Assembly (NCBI RefSeq): GCF_900115155.1
Contig: NZ_FOVM01000008.1
Span: 1-64,000, forward strand
From: Mycetocola miduiensis
Lineage (GTDB): Bacteria; Actinomycetota; Actinomycetes; Actinomycetales; Microbacteriaceae
Reading direction: 5' to 3'
Length of the DNA: 64,000 bases
Positions 41,875-50,300 of this stretch are shown here, in pieces (position 1 is the stretch's first letter; every line of letters begins with the position of its first letter). Made by a program: the position numbers and the translations under genes. The notes beneath the pieces are model-generated. The model was not told the origin of the DNA. It did no database searches and saw nothing but the letters and a program-made list of their open reading frames with translations.

Positions 41875-42539
41875 GCGCCTCGCGACCAGACCTGACGCTC
41901 GGCGGAATTCCGCGAGCCGATCTGCTTCCTCCTGAGGTGCGGAGCGAACAGCGCGGCAAGGCGCTCGTCCGCAAACTCCTCGCCGGTCTTATCGTCCTCG
42001 CCGTGATCGTCATCGGGGGATTCGCCTACGCGACGGTCCGCTCGGTGACGGCGGGGGTCCAGCTCGCCGTCGAACGGGCTCGCACCGATGCCCTGCTGGC
42101 TGAGCAGCTCAAATACGCTGACGCGCGCAGGGTCGACAACGCCATCGCCCTCGCCATCAGCGCGCGGGAAGTCGGGATGGCAACCGAGATCGACTGGGAG
42201 GCGTACCTCGATGAGATCAACGCGACGATCCCGACGGGAATCTCCCTGACATCGATCCGAGTTGACTCGATCTCACCGGCCGAAGCCTTGGTTGCGCCCG
42301 AAGCGCCGCTGCAGGGCGAGAGCGTCGCAACGATCTCGATCGAGGCGACGAGCACGACCGTTCCTGAGGTCGAAACCTGGCTGAATCGTCTCGCTGATGT
42401 GACCGGGTACGCCGGGATCGCGCCTCCGGTGAAGGTCGACGGCAATGAACAAGCGGGCTTTGTGGTCGGCATCCAGGTGCAAGTGAATGAAGAGGCGTTC
42501 ACCGGCCGATTCGCCGAAGAAACTGAGGCCGACAAATGA
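41871..42539 (+). CDS. pilN: Type IV pilus alignment protein PilN
   Basis: A 222-residue bitopic protein. The cytoplasmic N-terminus carries GGIPRADLLPPEV, matching the PilM-binding INLLP-type motif. One membrane helix (about residues 37-58) is followed by a coiled-coil segment and a ferredoxin-like domain. It overlaps pilM and pilO by ATGA junctions, as expected for the stoichiometric MNO complex. Confidence 0.86.
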   Translation: MSASRPDLTLGGIPRADLLPPEVRSEQRGKALVRKLLAGLIVLAVIVIGGFAYATVRSVTAGVQLAVERARTDALLAEQLKYADARRVDNAIALAISAREVGMATEIDWEAYLDEINATIPTGISLTSIRVDSISPAEALVAPEAPLQGESVATISIEATSTTVPEVETWLNRLADVTGYAGIAPPVKVDGNEQAGFVVGIQVQVNEEAFTGRFAEETEADK

Positions 42540-43204
42540 CTCGCACAAAGGCCTGGATCGCCGCGATCGCGCTTGTCGCCGTTGTCATCGTGCTCCTCGG
42601 CTGGTTCACCGGCATCCAACCGAAGCTCGCTGAGGCGCGCAAAGCGGACAACGAACGGGCTTCCGTCGCCACCATCAACGATGCGCACGAACAAACTGTG
42701 CTCGAGCTGCGGAAGCTCGACGACCGGCTTCCCGAACTGGAGAAGGAGCTCGCCGCTCTCCGGGTGGCGTTGCCGACCGACCCTGCTGTTTCGACGCTTC
42801 TGGGCCAGTTGAACGAGCTCGCGTTGGACAACTCGGTGGGGATCGAGTCGATCACCGCCGGCACCCCGCTTGAGCTGACCCCTGCCGCTCCTGCGCCTGG
42901 CGAGGTTCCGGCTCCTGCCGACGCATCCGCCGGTGCGCCCGTCCCGGACGAGACGACGGAGGCGCCCGCCGAAGCGGCACCGGTAGCGCCCGTGAGGACA
43001 GACATCGTCTCGATCCCCGTCACCGTGATCGTGAGCGGCGAAACGGATGCCCTTGCCGCGTTCCTGCGCAGCGTGCAGTACGGCCCGCGGCTCTTCCTGG
43101 TGACCGACCTGGTGGTCGACATCGAGGGTTCTGGCGGAAAGTCGACGATCGACGGGCTCATCTATGTGCAGCTCGACCCGAAGGCGGAGGCGTCGGCGGA
43201 GTAA
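42536..43204 (+). CDS. pilO: Type IV pilus alignment protein PilO
   Basis: A 222-residue bitopic protein with one membrane helix at about residues 6-25, a long coiled coil (residues ~35-85) and a C-terminal ferredoxin-like domain (VTVIVSGETDALAAFLRSVQYGPRLFLV). Between them is an Ala/Pro/Glu linker of about 40 residues that is longer than usual. It is the last gene of the operon; no pilP or pilQ follows, consistent with a monoderm envelope. Confidence 0.86.
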   Translation: MTRTKAWIAAIALVAVVIVLLGWFTGIQPKLAEARKADNERASVATINDAHEQTVLELRKLDDRLPELEKELAALRVALPTDPAVSTLLGQLNELALDNSVGIESITAGTPLELTPAAPAPGEVPAPADASAGAPVPDETTEAPAEAAPVAPVRTDIVSIPVTVIVSGETDALAAFLRSVQYGPRLFLVTDLVVDIEGSGGKSTIDGLIYVQLDPKAEASAE

Positions 43205-43497
43205 CGGCGTCGCACGCCGACGCCCGACGCTCAACAGGTGAGTTCGTGGCGGGCGGATGCTCAACAGGAGCGATCGGCTGATTTTTGCGGGGGCATCCTG
43301 ATGTGGGTGCGAAGGCGGGCATAAAGTCGCGCCCCGCTGTGTTACCCCCTCCGTAGCCGTGCGTCATTCAACTTTTCAGGCGCTAAACCGCGGCTTACGT
43401 CACGCGCTAAACCGCGGCTTACGCTCGCATGCTGAGGCATCCGCTGAGTCCGATCGACCCGGATGCCAGATGCATTTCGAAAGGGAAACCCACCACT
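43205..43497. other. Intergenic region between pilO and the amino acid importer
   Basis: These 293 bases contain no supported gene. Two copies of GCTCAACAGG start at 43229 and 43259 (30 bases apart). The tandem palindromes at 43381-43423 are listed separately. No terminator for the pilus operon was recognised. Confidence 0.5.
43381..43423 (+). promoter_or_regulatory. Tandem palindromic operator-like sites upstream of the amino acid importer
   Basis: A 19-base element CGCTAAACCGCGGCTTACG occurs exactly twice (43381-43399 and 43405-43423), 24 bases apart. Each holds the near-palindrome TAAACCGCGGCTTA around CCGCGG. Two palindromes about two helical turns apart, 75-117 bases before the start codon, suggest a repressor site for the importer. 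Confidence 0.6.
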
Positions 43498-44325
43498 ATG
43501 TCTTCACGCTCCGTTTTCTCCAGGATCGCTGCCGCCACCGTCGCGGCCGGACTCGCCGTCACTCTCGCCGGCTGCGCCACGGCATCCGGCGGCGGAACGG
43601 CCTCAACGGAGGCATCCGGCAGCGCCCTTGACCGCGTCACCGAAGCCGGCGTACTCGTCGTCGGAACCGAAGGTACCTACAAGCCGTTCAGCTACCACGA
43701 AGGCGGAGCAGGCGACCTCACCGGATACGACGTCGACGTCGTCACCGCTGTTGCCGAGAAGCTCGACCTCGACGTGAAGTTCGAAGAGACCCAGTGGGAC
43801 GGCATCTTCGCCGGACTCGAAGCCGGTCGGTTCGACATCATCGCCAACCAGGTGTCGATCAACGACGAGCGCGAAGAGAAGTACACCCTCAGCGAGCCAT
43901 ACACCGTGTCGCCAGGGGTCGTCATCGTCGCCAAGGACAACACCGACATCACGTCCCTCGAAGACCTCAAAGGCAAGACCACCGCACAGTCCAACACGAG
44001 TAACTGGTACGCCGTCGCCGAAGAAGCGGGCGCCAATGTCGAGGCCGTTGAAGGCTGGGCGCAGGCCATTGAGCTCCTCGAACAGGGCCGCATCGACGCC
44101 ACCGTCAACGACAAGCTCACCTACCTTGACTACATGAAGCAGAAGCCGGATGCCGCCATCAAGGTCGTCGCCGAGACCGAGGACCCGTCGCTCAGCGCTT
44201 TCGCGCTCAAGAAGGGCAGCGACGACCTCGTCGAGGCCATCAACGACGCCCTCGCCGAGCTTCGCGAAGAAGGAACGCTCGCCGAGATTTCCGAGAAGTA
44301 CTTCGGCGAAGACGTAAGCAAGTAG
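43498..44325 (+). CDS. Amino acid (probably cystine) ABC transporter substrate-binding lipoprotein
   Basis: A 275-residue solute-binding protein of cluster F type. The signal peptide ends in a lipobox LAGC (Cys about residue 24). The mature part shows [48 protein letters not shown] and [16 protein letters not shown], closest in my memory to TcyA/YtmK-type cystine binders. The ATG at 43498 follows AAAGGG. Permease and ATPase genes follow, making a complete importer. Confidence 0.88.
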   Translation: MSSRSVFSRIAAATVAAGLAVTLAGCATASGGGTASTEASGSALDRVTEAGVLVVGTEGTYKPFSYHEGGAGDLTGYDVDVVTAVAEKLDLDVKFEETQWDGIFAGLEAGRFDIIANQVSINDEREEKYTLSEPYTVSPGVVIVAKDNTDITSLEDLKGKTTAQSNTSNWYAVAEEAGANVEAVEGWAQAIELLEQGRIDATVNDKLTYLDYMKQKPDAAIKVVAETEDPSLSAFALKKGSDDLVEAINDALAELREEGTLAEISEKYFGEDVSK

Positions 44326-44350
44326 CGGCGGCACCTGCGATACTGCCGTC

Positions 44351-45022
44351 ATGGTCCCGGACGCCGCATGGCAGCTTTTCTGGAGTTCGCTCTGGCCACT
44401 CGTGTCCGGGGCGATCACCGGGACGATCCCGCTAGCGCTGATTTCGTTCGCGCTTGGCCTCGTCCTCGCGCTCTTCGTCGCCTTGATGCGGCTGTCCCGT
44501 AACAGAGTCGTCTCAGGCATCGCCCGCGGCTACATCTCGGTGATCCGCGGCACGCCACTGCTCGTGCAGCTGTTCATCATCTTCTACGGGCTGCCGTCAA
44601 TCGGACTCACGATCGACCCCTGGCCGAGCGCCATCATCGCGTTCTCGCTCAACGTCGGTGGCTATGCGGCCGAAGTGATCCGCGCAGCGATCCTCTCGGT
44701 GCACAAAGGGCAATGGGAGGCCGCGTACACGATCGGGATGTCCCGGGCACGTGCCCTGCGCCGGATCATCCTGCCGCAGGCCGCCCGGGTCTCGGTGCCC
44801 CCGCTGTCGAACACCTTCATCAGCCTCGTCAAGGACACCTCGCTCGCCTCGGTGATCCTCGTCACCGAGATGTTCCGCGTGGCACAACGAATCGCCGCGT
44901 TCAGCCAGGAATTCATGCTCATCTACATTGAAGCCGCCCTGATCTACTGGGTGATCTGCCTCGCGCTGTCGTCCGGCCAGAGTGCGCTTGAGAAGAGGTT
45001 GGACCGCTATGTCGCCCACTGA
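44351..45022 (+). CDS. Amino acid ABC transporter permease
   Basis: A 223-residue HisM/GlnP-type permease with about five membrane helices. The coupling (EAA) segment reads [22 protein letters not shown]. The stretch [17 protein letters not shown] is typical of the polar amino acid uptake family and resembles TcyB. It starts 26 bases after the binding protein and overlaps the ATPase gene by 14 bases. Confidence 0.92.
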   Translation: MVPDAAWQLFWSSLWPLVSGAITGTIPLALISFALGLVLALFVALMRLSRNRVVSGIARGYISVIRGTPLLVQLFIIFYGLPSIGLTIDPWPSAIIAFSLNVGGYAAEVIRAAILSVHKGQWEAAYTIGMSRARALRRIILPQAARVSVPPLSNTFISLVKDTSLASVILVTEMFRVAQRIAAFSQEFMLIYIEAALIYWVICLALSSGQSALEKRLDRYVAH

Positions 45023-45800
45023 TTCGGCCAGGCAGGCAGACGCCGACGCCCTCCTCACGGTCACCGGCCTGCACAAGGCTTTCGGTGCCAACGAAGTGCT
45101 TCGCGGTATCGACCTCTCGGTGCGGCGCGGCGAAGTACTGGTTCTCATCGGGCCGTCCGGCTCCGGCAAAACCACCGTGCTGCGTTCGATCAACGGCCTC
45201 GAGATCCCGGATGCCGGTATCGTCACCGCGCCGGACGGCATCCGTATCGACTACTCGGCGAAACCCGCGAAGAAGGACATCCTTGCGATGCGGGACCGCA
45301 CCGCGATGGTGTTCCAGCACAACAACCTGTTCCCGCACATGACCGTGCTCGAGAACATCATCGAGGGCCCGGTGCAGGTGAAGGGCGTCAGCAAAGCGGT
45401 CGCGACCGCAGAAGCCGTCGCCCTGCTCGACCGCGTGGGCCTGGCCGAGAAGCGTGACGTCTATCCGTTCCAGCTCTCCGGCGGGCAGGCCCAGCGGGTG
45501 GGCATCGTCCGCGCGCTCGCCCTCAAGCCGCAGCTGCTTCTCTTCGATGAGCCGACGAGCGCGCTCGACCCGGAGCTTGTCGGAGAAGTTCTCGCCGTAA
45601 TGAAGGAACTCGCGGACGAAGGCTGGACCATGGTCGTCGTCACCCACGAAATCTCGTTCGCGCGCGGAGTGGCCGACGAGATCCTCTTCATGGACGGGGG
45701 CGTGATCGTTGAACGCGGCACCCCCAAAGAAATCTTCACGGCTCCGAAGCAGGAGCGCACCAAACAGTTTTTGCACCGGATCCTCTCCCCGCTCGACTGA
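45009..45800 (+). CDS. Amino acid ABC transporter ATP-binding protein
   Basis: A 263-residue ABC ATPase with Walker [11 protein letters not shown]-loop [16 protein letters not shown], signature [15 protein letters not shown], Walker [15 protein letters not shown] and the switch His in VVVTHE. It has an insertion between Walker A and Q-loop ([19 protein letters not shown]), as in TcyC/TcyN proteins. The ATG at 45009 gives the best N-terminus; AGAAGAGG lies upstream inside the permease gene. Confidence 0.94.
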   Translation: MSPTDSARQADADALLTVTGLHKAFGANEVLRGIDLSVRRGEVLVLIGPSGSGKTTVLRSINGLEIPDAGIVTAPDGIRIDYSAKPAKKDILAMRDRTAMVFQHNNLFPHMTVLENIIEGPVQVKGVSKAVATAEAVALLDRVGLAEKRDVYPFQLSGGQAQRVGIVRALALKPQLLLFDEPTSALDPELVGEVLAVMKELADEGWTMVVVTHEISFARGVADEILFMDGGVIVERGTPKEIFTAPKQERTKQFLHRILSPLD

Positions 45801-45808
45801 CCGGTGAT

Positions 45809-45832
45809 CCGCGCGACGGACCGCGCGGTTCC
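45809..45832 (+). terminator. Possible weak terminator after the amino acid importer
   Basis: CCGCGCG (45809-45815) pairs perfectly with CGCGCGG (45822-45828) over a six-base loop, then TT. The hairpin is GC-only and the T-run is very short, so termination is uncertain. Confidence 0.3.
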
Positions 45833-45907
45833 GCGGAAATGCCCGCTTGCGCCGGTAAAGTGACTCGCACAGGGCACATCGGTCCCTGATCGACGAGGAG
45901 TGCCACC

Positions 45908-47065
45908 ATGAGCAACACCACCCCCGATTTCAGCGACGCGAACCGCGACGGTGCTGAGCCGTCGACGGGTTCAGCGCCAGCCGCGAACGAGGACGCACCC
46001 CGCGACCAGGACGCCATCCACGAAACCCGCGAGTACGACGCTCCTCTCACCCCGGCGGTTCCGGCCGACCAGGACGCCGCCCGCCAGGGCGAGCACGCTC
46101 CGGATGCCGCAGAGCCGCTCTCCGAAGAATTCGACCCCGACGCATTCCGCGACTCTCTGCCCGCCCCAGCGCCAGTTCGCGAGCCAGCCGACGTGCCGAC
46201 CGAGGAGCCGGCCGCGGTCGTGCACGAGCGCAGCGCCCCAGACAGCGCCACAGACAACGCCACTGACGCCGACCGGCCCGCAGCCCAGCACCACCACACG
46301 CCGGAGATCGCCGACCAGGCCTACTCCGAGACGGCTGACACCCACGTGCTCTCTTCCTCCGAGCCCACCGTGCTGACGCAGGCCGACCTGGATGCAGATA
46401 AAGTCCTCGCCGAAGAGTCCAAAGGCGGCCCAGCGGTCTACAGCGACGCCACCGCCCCGGTGATTCCGGCTGTCGTGAGCTCACCGCCGGCGCAGGAACG
46501 CACCGAGCCCGCACCCGTGCGCCAGCCGGTCTACGTGCAGGCTCCGAGCGAACCCAAGCCCAAGGGCAACCGCGGCTTCGGCATCCTCGTCTCTCTTCTC
46601 GCGACCGTCGCGTTCGCCGTCCTCTACGCCGCCGTCCTCGCCATCCTGCTCGTCGCCAATGACGGCTCGGTCAACACGGTCACCGATGTGCTCGTGCGGC
46701 CTCCGTTCTGGGTTCCCGTGCTCTTCTTCTTCCTCGGCATGGTCCTGCTGGTCTCCGTCGTCAACCGCGGCGGCTGGTGGGCGTACGTTCTCGGCGGCTT
46801 CGTCGTCGCGGCCATCGTCTACGGCTCGTACATCGGTGGCCTTCTGATCGAGCAGGCAGCGAACATCAGCCCGAGCGAAGTCGGCGGTGTCGTCCTGCGC
46901 GCTCTGCTCTCGCCCGCGGCCGTCGTCTCGTTCGTCATCGCCCGTGAGGTGCCGATCTGGTTCGGCGCCTGGGTGGCCTCGCGCGGACGCAAGGTCAGCC
47001 AGCGCAACCTCGAGGCGAAGCGCGAATACGAGCGCATCCTCGACCAGGGTCCCATCGTCTCCTGA
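45908..47065 (+). CDS. Membrane protein with long disordered acidic N-terminus
   Basis: A 385-residue protein of unknown function. Residues 1 to about 215 are low-complexity, rich in Ala, Pro, Glu, Asp and Thr, and must be cytoplasmic or flexible. Four hydrophobic helices follow (about 223-245, 262-280, 288-308 and 322-345), and a basic C-terminal tail ends it. The ATG has GAGGAG upstream. It lies upstream of the small membrane protein and the EssC-like ATPase in the same direction, so a role at the secretion apparatus is possible. Confidence 0.65.
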   Translation: MSNTTPDFSDANRDGAEPSTGSAPAANEDAPRDQDAIHETREYDAPLTPAVPADQDAARQGEHAPDAAEPLSEEFDPDAFRDSLPAPAPVREPADVPTEEPAAVVHERSAPDSATDNATDADRPAAQHHHTPEIADQAYSETADTHVLSSSEPTVLTQADLDADKVLAEESKGGPAVYSDATAPVIPAVVSSPPAQERTEPAPVRQPVYVQAPSEPKPKGNRGFGILVSLLATVAFAVLYAAVLAILLVANDGSVNTVTDVLVRPPFWVPVLFFFLGMVLLVSVVNRGGWWAYVLGGFVVAAIVYGSYIGGLLIEQAANISPSEVGGVVLRALLSPAAVVSFVIAREVPIWFGAWVASRGRKVSQRNLEAKREYERILDQGPIVS

Positions 47066-47066
47066 C

Positions 47067-47327
47067 GTGGCGCCCGAGTCGCGACCGCCTGAATCACGAC
47101 GGTTTCGGGCAGCCCTGCCGACCACCCTCGGGTTCGGAGTCGCTCTGTGCATCGCCTGCTGCATCGTCTGGTTCGTTGTGCCGTACGCCGGTCCGGATGC
47201 CTCCGGCTGGCTTCTGGTCGCCATGATCGTCGCTGCTGCGGCGGGCTTCCTCGCTATGCCGCTGCGCTGGCGGTCACGTTCGGCATGGGGACTTCTCCAC
47301 ATCGCGACGGGACAGCACGCCCGCTAA
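47067..47327 (+). CDS. Small membrane protein
   Basis: An 86-residue protein (GTG start, MAPESRPPESRRF) beginning one base after the previous stop. It has two hydrophobic helices, about residues 18-38 and 45-65, and basic ends. There is no recognisable family. The tight junction suggests co-expression with the upstream membrane protein. The frame is open upstream but only as an overlap with that gene. Confidence 0.55.
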   Translation: MAPESRPPESRRFRAALPTTLGFGVALCIACCIVWFVVPYAGPDASGWLLVAMIVAAAAGFLAMPLRWRSRSAWGLLHIATGQHAR

Positions 47328-47339
47328 GTTAGACGAAAC

Positions 47340-47370
47340 CGGTCCTGGCGGAGCTTTCTCGCCGGGACCG
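47340..47370 (+). promoter_or_regulatory. Stem-loop in the essC leader
   Basis: An 11-bp stem (47340-47350 with 47360-47370) with a single G-U pair closes a nine-base loop. There is no T-run, and the essC ATG follows 20 bases later. It could end the upstream transcript weakly or modulate translation of essC. Confidence 0.45.
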
Positions 47371-47390
47371 ACCTGTGACGAAGGACGGAC

Positions 47391-50300
47391 ATGCGCCTCA
47401 AACTGACCCTTGCCCGCCCGTCGGGCAGTCGCGACGACATCATCATCACGACGGATGCCGGTGCGACCATCACCGAAGTGGCGTCGACGATCGCACGGGT
47501 CGACCCGACACAGTCGGCGCCGCCTGAGGGCAATTACACGTTGCAGGCCGCCCTGCCAGGGCACACCGAATGGCTTGCCCTGCCACCGGACGCCCCGGTC
47601 GGCGAGTCATGGATCGGCTCTGGCGCCACTGTGCAGCTGTCGGATGCCGGCCGCTACTTCTCGCAGGCGAAGACCGGTCACGCACCCACCATCGCGACGA
47701 TCACCCTGCTCAGCGGACCCGACGTGGGGCGCAGCATCCCGCTCGCCGCTGGCAGCTACACCGTCGGCCGCGACCCCTCATGCGACATCGTCGTGAACGA
47801 CAAACTGGTCTCGAAGAAACACGCCCGGCTGGAAGTCGCCAACGCCGTCGACGTAATCGACCTCGGTTCGGCGAACGGTGTCGAGGTCGACGGGGGCATC
47901 GTCGCCCGGTTGCACGTCACCGAATCCGAGACCATCCGCCTCGGCGACACCGACCTGAAGATCGCGCTGCACCAGTCGGTCGCTGAGGCGGGGGTCGCCC
48001 CGAAGGCCGGCCCGATCTTCTTCAACCGTTCACCGAAGGTCGAGCGGCGCTACTCCGGGCAAGAGTTCACGGCGCCGGAGGTGCCCGCCGAGAAGGAACC
48101 ACAGCCGTTCCCGCTGCTCGCCATGCTTACCCCAATGCTCATGGGCGGCGCGTTGTTCATGCTGACGAAAAACCCGATGTCGCTGCTGTTCATCGCCATG
48201 ACGCCGATGATGCTCATCGGCAATTACATCACCGCCAAACGGCGCGACAAGCGCGCGCTCAAGAAGGCGATAGCGAAGTTCGACTCGCGCCTGGCCGACC
48301 TCGACGAACGGCTGCAGAAGGAGAGTGTCACCGAACACGACCTGCGGCTCGCCGAAGCACCGTCGACGGCCGAAGCCCTCGACGGGGCGATGCGTCGGGG
48401 CCCTCTGCTCTGGACCCGCCGGCCCGAGCACTGGTCGTTCCTCAACGTACGCCTCGGCATCGGCTCGATGACCACGCGCAACACGGTGAAGACTAGCGAG
48501 CACGGCGACCTCCTGCCCAAGTTCCAGGAACGCCTCGAGGCCCTGATCAAGAAGAACAAATACGTCGCTGGCGTGCCGATCATCGACAACCTGCACGACT
48601 CCGGAGCGCTGGGGATCGCCGGATCGCCCTCCGCCGCCATCGGATCACTCAACTCGATCCTCGTGCAGCTCACCGCCCTGCATTCCCCGGCAGAGCTCGC
48701 CGTGGCCGCCATGGTCACGCCGCAATGGTCAGACGAACTCGCGTGGCTTAAATGGATCCCGCACACGTCGTCACCGCACTCACCGATCGACGGCGTGCAC
48801 CTGGCCGACAGCGCCGCCAGCGCGGCGAACCTGCTCTCGGCCCTCGAGGAGATCATCGAGACTCGGATCGCTGCCCAGAAAGCCAAGATCGAGCGACGCG
48901 GCGCGATGAAGCAGAAGAACGCCGCACTCGAACGCGGCGCCGTCGTCGGCGACAGCCACGACGAAGGCTTCCAGGCGCCGCTTCCCGCGATCGTCGTTCT
49001 CATCGCCGACGACGTCTCCGTCGATCGCGCCCGCATCGTGCAGCTCGCCGAGCAGGCGGCGGATGCCGGCGTCTATCCGATCTGGATGGCTCGCGACGTC
49101 ACTTCCCTTCCTGCCGTCTGCCGCACCTGGCTCTCTGTGCCAGACGACGACGGCCACGCGACCGTCGGCTACGTTCGCATCGGTGAGACGATCACCGATG
49201 TCGTCACCGAACTCATCGACCCGCAGACCGCCCTCGACTACGCGCGACGTATGGCACCCGTTATCGATGCCGGCGCGCTCGTGTCGGACTCCAGCGACCT
49301 GCCCCGCTCCGTCTCCATGGTGGCCCTGCTCGGTCACGACCTCGTCGAGCACAGCGACGCCGTCGTCGATCGCTGGCGGCAGAACACATCCATCCACGAT
49401 CGAACCCCCGGCATCCAGCCGAAGAAGCGGCGAGCAGGCAAACTGCGGGCTACCGTCGGCTCCGCCGGCGTCGACGCGATGCACCTCGACCTTCGCACGC
49501 AGGGGCCCCACGCCCTAGTCGGCGGAACCACCGGCTCAGGAAAGAGCGAGTTCCTGCAGGCCTGGGTGCTCGGCATGGCCGCCGAGTACAGTCCCGACCG
49601 GGTCACCTTCCTCTTCGTCGACTACAAGGGCGGGTCTGCATTCGCCGACTGCGTCAACCTGCCGCACTGCGTCGGCCTCGTGACCGACCTCAGCCCGCAC
49701 CTCGTGCGCCGGGCACTGACCAGCCTGCGGGCGGAACTTCACTTCCGGGAGCACCTGCTCAACCGCAAGAAAGCCAAGGACCTGCTCGAACTGGAGAAGC
49801 GCGGTGACCCGGAGAGCCCGCCAGCACTCGTGCTCGTCATCGATGAGTTCGCGGCGCTCGCCGGTGAAGTTCCCGAGTTCGTCGACGGTGTCGTCGATAT
49901 CGCCCAGCGGGGACGGTCCCTCGGCATCCACCTGATCATGGCAACCCAGCGCCCCGCGGGCGTCATCAAAGACAACCTGCGAGCCAACACCAACCTGCGG
50001 ATCGCACTGCGGATGGCCGACGAGAGCGACAGCTCCGATGTTGTCGGGGTGAAGGACGCCGCACACTACGACCCCGCCCTCCCCGGCCGCGGCCTCGCCA
50101 AGACCGGACCGGGACGCCTGCAGACCTTCCAGTCCGCCTACGCCGGCGGCTGGACGTCACGCGAACCCGACCGTCCGGGGATCGAGGTCACCGAGCTACG
50201 GTTCGGGGCTGAAGCCCGGTGGGAAGAACCCGGGCGCGACAGCGTCGACGAATCACGCGATCTCGGGCCCACCGACCAGCAGCGCCTCGTGGCATCCATC

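Noticed and set aside
42026-43264. 412-residue minus-strand frame opposite pilN and pilO
   Set aside because: The pilNO genes are strongly supported by overlaps and context, while this frame is Arg-rich with no domain.
43381-43423. Possible start of a CRISPR array
   Set aside because: There are only two copies of a 19-base unit with a five-base gap, no spacer-sized intervals and no cas genes.
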